From: Tepidisphaeraceae bacterium
GTDB taxonomy: Bacteria; Planctomycetota; Phycisphaerae; Tepidisphaerales; Tepidisphaeraceae
Direction of reading: 5' to 3'
Length of the DNA stretch: 12,199 nt
NCBI GenBank assembly: GCA_025450555.1
Contig: JANWHF010000154.1
Location: forward strand, 1-12,199
A program made the translations under genes and the position numbers. Under the pieces are notes generated by a model. It ran no database searches and had not been told where the DNA came from. It saw nothing but the letters and a program-made list of their open reading frames with translations. How positions within the stretch are numbered: position 1 is the first letter of the stretch; every line of letters starts with the position of its first letter. Positions 6,794 through 12,199 of the stretch are shown here, one piece after another.

Positions 6794-7732
6794 ATGGTGC
6801 GCATCCTGGTTACTGGCGGGGCGGGTTTCATTGGATCAAATCTGGTCAAGCATCTGGCCGCCGCCGGCCACGAGACCTGCGTCGTCGATGACTTCTCCTC
6901 CGCGACCTGGACCAACCTCGTTGACTACACAGGTGATGTGGTCACACTCGATCTGGCCGGCGATGTTTCTGTCCTCGATCGCAAGCCCTTCGATGTGATC
7001 TTCCACGAAGCTTCCATCACCGACACGACCGTGATGGATCAGCGGAAGATGATGACCAACAACGTCGAAGCCTTCCGCAATCTCCTGGACCTGGCGGCCA
7101 AGTGGAAGAGCCGAATGGTCTGGGCCAGCAGCGCGGCTACCTACGGGCGCGGCGCATCGCCCAATAAGGAATCGCAGGCAGCCGAGCCGCTCAACGTTTA
7201 CGGATACTCCAAGCTGGCCATGGAACGATTGGCCCAGCACTATCAGCCTCAGTTGGCCCACCCGATCATCGGCCTGCGCTATTTCAATGTGTACGGCGCC
7301 GGCGAAGGCCACAAAGGCAAATTCGCCAGCATGATCGGCCAGCTCGCGGCGCAGATGCGAGCCGGCAAGCGCCCCCGGATCTTTTACGATGGCGAGCAAC
7401 GCCGCGATTTTGTCTACATCGACGATGTGATTGCCGCCAATCTCGCGGCCATGCAATGTAAAACTTCCGGTGTTTTCAATGTCGGCAGCGGAAACTCCTT
7501 CACCTATAACCAGGTCGTCGAGCAGCTCAATCGCGTGCTCAAGACCGACCTGCCGCCGGAATATTTCGAGAATCCCTACAGCTTCTTCCAGACCTGGACC
7601 GAAGCCGATCTCACGCAATCGCGGAACATATTGGGTCACAATCCGCGCTTCGATTTGGCGCGGGGGATCGACGCGTATCATGCTTCGGGGAAGCTGGGGG
7701 GGCTGACTAATATGAAATCCATCCGCTGCTGA
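6794..7732 (+). CDS. hldD: ADP-glyceromanno-heptose 6-epimerase-like
   Basis: This 312-residue protein belongs to the extended short-chain dehydrogenase family. HldD converts ADP-D-glycero-beta-D-manno-heptose to the L-glycero form used in the inner core of LPS. The NAD(P)-binding motif is TGGAGFIGSN at 7-16. HEASITDTT (71-79) and MMTNNVEAFRNLLDLA (86-101) are typical of HldD. The catalytic Ser is in WASSAATYG (110-118), the YxxxK pair is Tyr136/Lys140, and the second catalytic Lys of HldD matches Lys174 in EGHKG (171-175). RDFVYIDDV (204-212) and SFFQTWTEADL (263-273) also fit HldD. The C-terminal tail past about 298 is not family-like. No other heptose gene (gmhA, hldE, gmhB) is in the window. 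A different NDP-sugar epimerase is possible, but the HKG and TEADL motifs argue for HldD. Confidence 0.87.
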   Translation: MVRILVTGGAGFIGSNLVKHLAAAGHETCVVDDFSSATWTNLVDYTGDVVTLDLAGDVSVLDRKPFDVIFHEASITDTTVMDQRKMMTNNVEAFRNLLDLAAKWKSRMVWASSAATYGRGASPNKESQAAEPLNVYGYSKLAMERLAQHYQPQLAHPIIGLRYFNVYGAGEGHKGKFASMIGQLAAQMRAGKRPRIFYDGEQRRDFVYIDDVIAANLAAMQCKTSGVFNVGSGNSFTYNQVVEQLNRVLKTDLPPEYFENPYSFFQTWTEADLTQSRNILGHNPRFDLARGIDAYHASGKLGGLTNMKSIRC

Positions 7733-7778
7733 TTTTCGGTCATGTCATTACACTCGGATTTGACTTGCAAACGCAGTT

Positions 7779-7783
7779 GGAGG
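7779..7783 (+). promoter_or_regulatory. Strong Shine-Dalgarno of the UdgX gene inside a short palindrome
   Basis: GGAGG lies 7 nt before ATG 7791 and fixes the start. It is part of GGAGGCCCTCC, so the site could fold weakly on itself (GGAG with CTCC). Confidence 0.7.
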
Positions 7784-7790
7784 CCCTCCG

Positions 7791-8585
7791 ATGAAACGCG
7801 CAGCGCCAGCAGATCCCAAATGTCCGTCCACCGGATCCGCGTCCGATTTCCTGCCTCGCAAAATCGAACTGCCCGCGCTCGCTCAAGCTGCCGCCAAATG
7901 CCACGGATGCACCCTTTACTGCAATGCCACGCAAACCGTCTTCGGGGAAGGGCCAATTAACGCGATCGTCATGTTCGTCGGCGAGCAGCCGGGCGATCAG
8001 GAAGATCGTGCGGGAAAACCATTCGTAGGCCCATCGGGAAAAGTGCTCGATGCCGCGTTGCAGGAGGCCGGCATCCCGCGCGAAAAGACTTACGTCACTA
8101 ACGCGGTCAAGCATTTCAAATGGGAGCCGCGCGGGCAGCGTCGGATCCATTCCAAGCCCTCCAGTCGCGAAATCGCCGCCTGCCGGCCCTGGCTTGAGGC
8201 GGAGATTCAGGTTGTCCGTCCGAGGGTGATCGTCTGCCTCGGAGCGACGGCTGCACAGTCACTTCTGGGCAGCGCATTTCCTCTGACGCAACATCGCGGA
8301 GAAGTCATCAAGGATACAAAATGGGCGCCCAATGTGCTCGCGACCTTGCACCCTTCGAGCATTCTCCGCCTGCCCGATCATGACGCGCGAGAAGCCGCGC
8401 GCCGTTCATTCGTCAAAGACATGAAAATCGTCGCGAAGCATCTGAGAGCGAAACCACGTCGAACAGAATCTGCGCCGCCCGGCGCTTTGGTGTCGGAACC
8501 ATCTCCAAAACGCGGCACCGCTGCTTCGCGTCCGTCACGAGCGCAACCCGCAAAAACCCGTGCTGCTCATCACGGTCGGAGCTGA
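7791..8585 (+). CDS. udgX: UdgX-type uracil-DNA glycosylase
   Basis: This 264-residue protein is a uracil-DNA glycosylase of the UdgX branch, related to the Fe-S family 4 enzymes. UdgX removes uracil from DNA and stays covalently bound to the abasic site through a His in a KRRIH loop. Motif 1 is GEQPGDQED at 64-72. The loop reads QRRIH at 116-120, so His120 is the predicted nucleophile. Motif 2 is HPSSILR at 187-193. ATQTVFGEG (46-54) and TNAVKHFKW (103-111) are typical of UdgX. Likely Fe-S ligands are Cys37, Cys40 and Cys131. The family 4 ligand in the NVVKC motif is His108 here, as I recall for UdgX. Residues 220-264 are a basic Ala/Pro/Ser/Arg-rich tail beyond the usual domain end, with third-codon GC of about 43% against about 67% in a core stretch. 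The gene starts 58 bp after the hldD-like gene and is unrelated to it in function. Confidence 0.92.
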   Translation: MKRAAPADPKCPSTGSASDFLPRKIELPALAQAAAKCHGCTLYCNATQTVFGEGPINAIVMFVGEQPGDQEDRAGKPFVGPSGKVLDAALQEAGIPREKTYVTNAVKHFKWEPRGQRRIHSKPSSREIAACRPWLEAEIQVVRPRVIVCLGATAAQSLLGSAFPLTQHRGEVIKDTKWAPNVLATLHPSSILRLPDHDAREAARRSFVKDMKIVAKHLRAKPRRTESAPPGALVSEPSPKRGTAASRPSRAQPAKTRAAHHGRS

Positions 8586-8760
8586 GAAAATTGCACTTCG
8601 CCGTGCCCGCCGCCCAGACGCTTGGCGGCTTCGCGCCTGACGCACTCAGTTCGATCGCTGAACCGTCCGCGAAAGCGCAAGCGAGTATCCAGCAGCTCTC
8701 GGCGTTCGCGCCCTTCAACCGCAATTTGCGCGTTTTTCCACTGCATCCCACTCCGTGCAT
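8413..8760 (-). other. Doubtful antisense open frame overlapping the UdgX tail
   Basis: A 115-codon minus-strand frame covers the last 173 bp of the UdgX gene and most of the 208-bp gap before nuoG. About 69% of its third positions are G or C by my count, comparable with real genes here and higher than the UdgX tail it overlaps. I do not recognise the protein. There is no Shine-Dalgarno before its ATG at 8760. Its third positions pair with second positions of UdgX codons, so an Ala/Pro/Arg-rich tail alone could produce the bias. It is listed only as an unresolved alternative. Confidence 0.15.
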
Positions 8761-8775
8761 TTGGGCGCGATTTCC

Positions 8776-8781
8776 TATACC
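8776..8781 (+). promoter_or_regulatory. Possible -10 box just upstream of nuoG
   Basis: TATACC ends 12 nt before the nuoG ATG, which has no Shine-Dalgarno. A very short leader would result. No acceptable -35 is found 17 nt upstream, so the call is weak. The rest of the 8586-8793 gap shows only a 6-bp GCCGCC/GGCGGC stem at 8609-8629 without a T-tract. Confidence 0.25.
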
Positions 8782-8793
8782 ATCCCTCGCCCT

Positions 8794-10395
8794 ATGCCAA
8801 AGATCATGGTTGACGGCAAGTTAATCGAGGCCAAGGACAGGCAGATGATCCTTCAGGCCTGCAACGACGCGGGGCTGGTGCTGCCTCAATATTGTTATCA
8901 CCCGGGGCTTTCCATCCCGGCTTCGTGCCGAATCTGTCTGGTGGAAGTGGAAGGGCTGCCCAAGCTGGTTCCATCCTGCCAGACGCCGGTGCGCGATGGC
9001 ATGGTGGTTCACACCAAGAGCTCGAAAGTCATCGCCAATCAGAAGCAGGTGATGGAATACCTGCTGATCAACCACCCGCTCGATTGCCCCGTCTGCGACC
9101 AGGCCGGCGAATGCTACTTGCAGGACTATTCCTATCAGTATGGCCGAAGCCAGTCGCGCTTCGAGGAAGACAAGGTCAAGAATCCCAAGAAGGACGTCGG
9201 CGACAATATTTATCTCTATGCCGACCGCTGCATCATGTGTACGCGGTGCGTGCGCTTCACCCGCGAAGTCTCTGGAACGAGCGAGCTGTTTGTCGAAGGG
9301 CGCGGCCACAAGGAAGAAATCGCGATCTTTCCCGGCAAGCCGGTCAACAACAAACTCGCCGGCAATGTGGTCGATCTTTGCCCCGTCGGCGCTTTGCTCG
9401 ACAAGGATTTTCTCTTCAAGCAGCGCGTCTGGCTGCTCAAGCGCTCGGCGTCCGTCAGCCCCGCCGACAGCGGCGGTGAGAACATCTACATCGAATACAA
9501 CGAAGGAGTCGTCTATCGCATTAAGCCGCGCTATAACGCGGATGTGAACCAGTGGTGGATCAGCGACGACACGCGGTATTCCTATAAGCCGCTGCATTCC
9601 GAGCAGCGGATTTGCACGGCTCGTCGCACCGAGCATGGCGCGCAGGTCGAGAGCGGCTTTGAAGAAGCTTATCAATCGGCCATCTCTGGCCTGAAGCAGG
9701 TCGTCGAGCAGAACGGCGCGGGCAGTCTTTATGCGATGTTTTCGCCAATGATGGCTTGCGAAGAAGCCTGGCTGCTGGGCCAGGCAATCCGGTCGATCGA
9801 TCCGCAGGCGATGCTGATCCTCGGGCCGGTGCCATCGGCGGGGCAGGATGAAGTCTTCAAGAATCCCGCCAATGGCAAGCAGACGTTTGTCATCAAGGCC
9901 GAGAAGGTGCCCAATAGCGCCGGCGTTCGCCGCGTGATCCAGATGCTCGGCGGGCCCACCGCAACGTTCGACGATGTGATCGCGAATCGAAAATCGGAAC
10001 TCCGATCGCTCAAAGGCGGCTGGATCGTCGGCGGGTATTTGTCTAACTGGGCGCAGCTCAATCTGCCGGCGTTGCTGCAGAGCGGCTTCCGCGTCGTGCA
10101 GGACATCTTACCCAATGCGATTGTGGACCGGGCGGACGTCGTGCTTCCGTCGGCCGCCTGGGCGGAAAAAGATGGCTGCTGGGAAAATTTCAATGGCCGC
10201 ATCCAGGCGTTTACTGCCGCGGTTCCACCGCCCGGCGGAGCGCGTCGCGAGGGCGATGTCTATCTGAAAATGCTCGGCCGAAGCGGGTTGTACAACGCCG
10301 AAATGATTCGCAAGGAAATGGGCGAGCCTTTTGCGGCCCTCGCACTGCCTGCCGAAGAAGAACACGAGCCGGCGCCGCAATTCGTCGAGCTTTGA
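8794..10395 (+). CDS. nuoG: NADH-quinone oxidoreductase subunit G
   Basis: NuoG is the large Fe-S subunit of the peripheral arm of complex I, passing electrons from NuoF towards the quinone site on the cytoplasmic side. The protein has 533 residues from ATG 8794; a longer frame from 8755 lacks support, and MPKIMVDG fits the usual N-terminus. The 2Fe-2S ligands are Cys34, 45, 48 and 62. The His-Cys3 cluster (N5) uses His94, Cys98, Cys101 and Cys107. The next 4Fe-4S cluster (N4) uses Cys146, 149, 152 and 196. The N7 motif (CxxC...C in E. coli and Thermus) is degenerate: the segment reads SVSPADSGGEN at 220-230, so N7 should be absent. The C-terminal molybdopterin-oxidoreductase-like domain is short, against roughly 670-910 residues total in well-known NuoG proteins. 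nuoE and nuoF are not upstream. The next gene follows after 32 bp. Confidence 0.97.
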   Translation: MPKIMVDGKLIEAKDRQMILQACNDAGLVLPQYCYHPGLSIPASCRICLVEVEGLPKLVPSCQTPVRDGMVVHTKSSKVIANQKQVMEYLLINHPLDCPVCDQAGECYLQDYSYQYGRSQSRFEEDKVKNPKKDVGDNIYLYADRCIMCTRCVRFTREVSGTSELFVEGRGHKEEIAIFPGKPVNNKLAGNVVDLCPVGALLDKDFLFKQRVWLLKRSASVSPADSGGENIYIEYNEGVVYRIKPRYNADVNQWWISDDTRYSYKPLHSEQRICTARRTEHGAQVESGFEEAYQSAISGLKQVVEQNGAGSLYAMFSPMMACEEAWLLGQAIRSIDPQAMLILGPVPSAGQDEVFKNPANGKQTFVIKAEKVPNSAGVRRVIQMLGGPTATFDDVIANRKSELRSLKGGWIVGGYLSNWAQLNLPALLQSGFRVVQDILPNAIVDRADVVLPSAAWAEKDGCWENFNGRIQAFTAAVPPPGGARREGDVYLKMLGRSGLYNAEMIRKEMGEPFAALALPAEEEHEPAPQFVEL

Positions 10396-10427
10396 TTGGC
10401 TGAAGATCTGCGAAACGAAGTCACGAC

Positions 10428-10961
10428 ATGCTCCGAGCAAAATTCATCCTCTGCTTCGTGTCCGCGATGCTGGTGGGCGCGCTTTGCGCGCGAGCGGCTG
10501 AGCAGAAGTACGCAAAGTATGATGATCCCAAGGGGCGTTTCCACATGGATCGTCCAGAGGATTGGAAGCAGATTAATCCGGACAGCCCCAACATCCTCGT
10601 TGTTTTTCTGCACGAGCGGGCGGATTTTGGCGACAACATCAACATTGTCAGCGCGCAGTTGAAGTCGGAGATGAACGAAGATGATCTGGACAAAGTCTTC
10701 AGACAGGTCCTGCCAAAGCAGATGCAGGATTTCCATCTGATTTCTGATGAGCCGGAGGAAGTGTCCGGACATCATGCCCACCGCATGATCTACACCACTA
10801 GCATGCAGAGCCACAAGGCGTTCGTCACGCAAGTCTGCCTGATCAACGGCAGGACCAATTACACGATCACCTTCACCATGCTCCCGGACCGGCAAAAGGA
10901 ATTGCAGCCGGTCATTGATCACGTGCTGAAGTCGTTTAAGTTGGAAGAGAAGGGCAAGTAG
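10428..10961 (+). CDS. Secreted PsbP/DUF1795-like protein inside the nuo operon
   Basis: This is a 177-residue exported protein. It has a signal peptide with Arg3/Lys5, a hydrophobic stretch at 6-20 and a likely signal peptidase I site near ARAA-EQ (21-26); the Cys20 context does not make a lipobox. The mature part begins YAKYDDPKGRFHMDRPEDW (28-46), the usual opening of PsbP/DcrB/DUF1795-type domains (Mog1-PsbP fold). It continues with alternating strands and helices: INIVSAQL (71-78), a helix at 84-101, AHRMIYTTSM (117-126), FVTQVCLINGRTNYTITFTM (132-151), and a C-terminal helix at 154-170. It lies 32 bp after nuoG and 14 bp before nuoH, on the same strand, so co-transcription is likely. 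It has no obvious Shine-Dalgarno. A role as a periplasmic assembly factor or accessory subunit of complex I is inferred from position only; an unrelated periplasmic protein is possible. Confidence 0.85.
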   Translation: MLRAKFILCFVSAMLVGALCARAAEQKYAKYDDPKGRFHMDRPEDWKQINPDSPNILVVFLHERADFGDNINIVSAQLKSEMNEDDLDKVFRQVLPKQMQDFHLISDEPEEVSGHHAHRMIYTTSMQSHKAFVTQVCLINGRTNYTITFTMLPDRQKELQPVIDHVLKSFKLEEKGK

Positions 10962-10965
10962 GAAA
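10960..10965 (+). promoter_or_regulatory. Shine-Dalgarno of nuoH overlapping the upstream stop codon
   Basis: AGGAAA lies 10 nt before ATG 10976 and overlaps the TAG stop of the preceding gene (10959-10961). This supports translational linkage of the two genes. Confidence 0.5.
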
Positions 10966-10975
10966 TCTTTATAAC

Positions 10976-12199
10976 ATGGACCCGCTAAACTGGATTCAGA
11001 CGCATATTCCTCCCTGGCTGTTCATCACCGTGATTGTTCATGCGGTGGTGCTCGGCGCGGTGGCTTATTTGATTCTGCTGGAACGCAAGGTCGCTTCCTG
11101 GGTGCAGGACCGCATCGGCCCCAATCGCGTGGGGCTCGGCTTTGGCATCATCCCCGGCCTCAAGGATTTCCATTTCTGGGGACTCGGGCAGCCGCTGGCC
11201 GATGGGCTGAAGTTCATCATGAAGGAGGACTACCGGCCCAAGCATGCCGACTTTATTCTCTTCACGCTCGCGCCGGCGATCATGGTGATCGTCATCATCA
11301 TCAGCATCGCGACGGTGCCCTGGGGCGGGACCAAGCAATCGACCACCGATGTTGAAGTGGCAACTGCCCTGCACGTTCAAAATGACCAGGCGTTTGCCGA
11401 GAAGGTCGGCGACGAGAATTCGCAGGAATATCAGCAGGCGGTCGCCCAGGCGCGAAAGTCGCTCCCGATCGGTGATCGAGTTGTTTCCATTCCGCGGCAT
11501 GCAGTAACCGTCACCGGCAACACCGATGGAACTTATAGCATCGCGGTTGCGGTGAATTATCAATACGCTTTCCAGATCGCGGATCTGAACATCGGCGTGC
11601 TCTATATCCTGGCCATGCTCTCGCTGGCGGTTTATGGAGTCGTCATCGGCGGGTGGGCCAGCAACAACAAATACTCATTCCTTGGCGGCCTCCGCGCCAC
11701 CGCCAACATGATCAGCTATGAAATTCCGCTCGGTCTGGCGGTGCTGGCCGTCGTGCTGATGTTCGGCTCGCTCGATCTCGCGCAGATCACCAATGGCCAG
11801 GCGCAATACTGGCACATTGGCGGCTTCCCGCTGCCGGCCTGGAACATCTTCTCGCAGCCGCTGGCGTTTATCCTGTTCCTGGTCTGCATTCATGCCGAGG
11901 CCAATCGCGCGCCGTTTGACCTGGCCGAGGCCGAACAGGAATTGGTGGGGGGCTATCACACCGAATACAGCGCCATGCGATTTGCCCTGTTTTTCCTGGG
12001 TGAATATGCCGGCATGGTCACGACCAGCGCCGTCTGCGTCGCCCTCTTTTTGGGCGGCTGGCAATTCCCTGGCGTCGATCGCCTCGTCTGCTGGATCGTC
12101 AACTCCATCACGCACACCGGCAATGCCTGGGTCGATTGGACGAACCCAGCCGTCACCAACAGCCTTACCGTTTGCATCGTGCGGGCGCTGGTCTTCTTC
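10976..12199 (+). CDS. nuoH: NADH-quinone oxidoreductase subunit H, 3' end cut by window edge
   Basis: NuoH is the membrane subunit of complex I that forms the quinone chamber and links to the proton channels. 408 codons are visible with no stop. Conserved blocks are LLERKVASWVQDRIGPNRVG (34-53), GQPLADGLKF..KED (71-85), IADLNIGVLYILA.LSLAVYG (201-221), LRATANMISYEIPL (239-252) and EANRAPFDLAEAEQELVGGY (308-327), the last being the quinone-side loop. Two insertions stand out against a typical NuoH. About 15 residues (54-68) lie between GPNRVG and the QPLADG block. About 80 residues (119-198) lie between TM2 (about 93-115) and TM3 (about 203-223), a loop expected on the periplasmic side. The latter is hydrophilic with a likely helix (137-161) and two strands (about 175-195). 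A typical NuoH has about 320-350 residues, so this one will exceed 410. It closes the visible nuoG / PsbP-like / nuoH operon. Confidence 0.97.
   Translation, partial: MDPLNWIQTHIPPWLFITVIVHAVVLGAVAYLILLERKVASWVQDRIGPNRVGLGFGIIPGLKDFHFWGLGQPLADGLKFIMKEDYRPKHADFILFTLAPAIMVIVIIISIATVPWGGTKQSTTDVEVATALHVQNDQAFAEKVGDENSQEYQQAVAQARKSLPIGDRVVSIPRHAVTVTGNTDGTYSIAVAVNYQYAFQIADLNIGVLYILAMLSLAVYGVVIGGWASNNKYSFLGGLRATANMISYEIPLGLAVLAVVLMFGSLDLAQITNGQAQYWHIGGFPLPAWNIFSQPLAFILFLVCIHAEANRAPFDLAEAEQELVGGYHTEYSAMRFALFFLGEYAGMVTTSAVCVALFLGGWQFPGVDRLVCWIVNSITHTGNAWVDWTNPAVTNSLTVCIVRALVFF

Noticed and set aside
8609..8629. GCCGCC/GGCGGC hairpin after the UdgX gene as a terminator
   Set aside because: The stem is only 6 bp with a 9-nt loop and no T-tract. 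Such pairs are expected by chance in GC-rich DNA.

Overview
The window is a GC-rich bacterial chromosome segment from a Gram-negative organism. I think it is most likely a member of the Planctomycetota or a near relative. The evidence is the gene mix: two sulfotransferase genes (one fused to TPR repeats), a secreted 3-keto-disaccharide hydrolase (DUF1080) family protein, an LPS-type heptose epimerase and a complex I operon with enlarged NuoH loops. The taxonomic call is inference; no rRNA or tRNA gene is present. There is no sign of phage, IS element, CRISPR array or integron.

Layout, left to right. (1) A sulfotransferase-like gene on the minus strand starts at 815 and runs off the left edge. 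(2) After a 277-bp divergent gap come, on the plus strand, a small protein with a predicted dimeric alpha/beta-barrel head and a long acidic tail (1093-1857), then cysS (1942-3450). (3) A 237-bp gap with nested palindromes precedes a TPR-sulfotransferase (3688-5229) and a secreted DUF1080 protein (5341-6210), which ends in a strong terminator. (4) A 583-bp non-coding gap follows. It holds an intrinsic terminator pointing the opposite way (minus strand) and two further inverted repeats, so it may encode a small minus-strand RNA. (5) An HldD-like heptose epimerase (6794-7732) and a UdgX-type uracil-DNA glycosylase (7791-8585). (6) The start of a complex I operon: nuoG (8794-10395), a secreted PsbP/DUF1795-like protein (10428-10961), and nuoH (10976 to the right edge, incomplete).

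The most interesting part is the complex I cluster. nuoG is not preceded by nuoE or nuoF here. Its N7-cluster cysteines are replaced. NuoH carries an extra segment of about 80 residues in the loop between TM2 and TM3 (expected on the periplasmic side) and about 15 extra residues in the quinone-side first loop. A secreted PsbP-like protein is encoded between the two genes with very short spacing. Chloroplast NDH, a complex I relative, has PsbP-like lumenal subunits, so a P-side accessory subunit docking on the NuoH insertion is a testable hypothesis. It is not shown by the sequence.

The other genes look like independent housekeeping or accessory units: translation (cysS), DNA repair (UdgX), LPS core sugar synthesis (hldD), sulfation and secreted sugar metabolism. 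Three genes (cysS, hldD, nuoG) have -10-like hexamers almost touching the start codon, which hints at very short or absent leaders.
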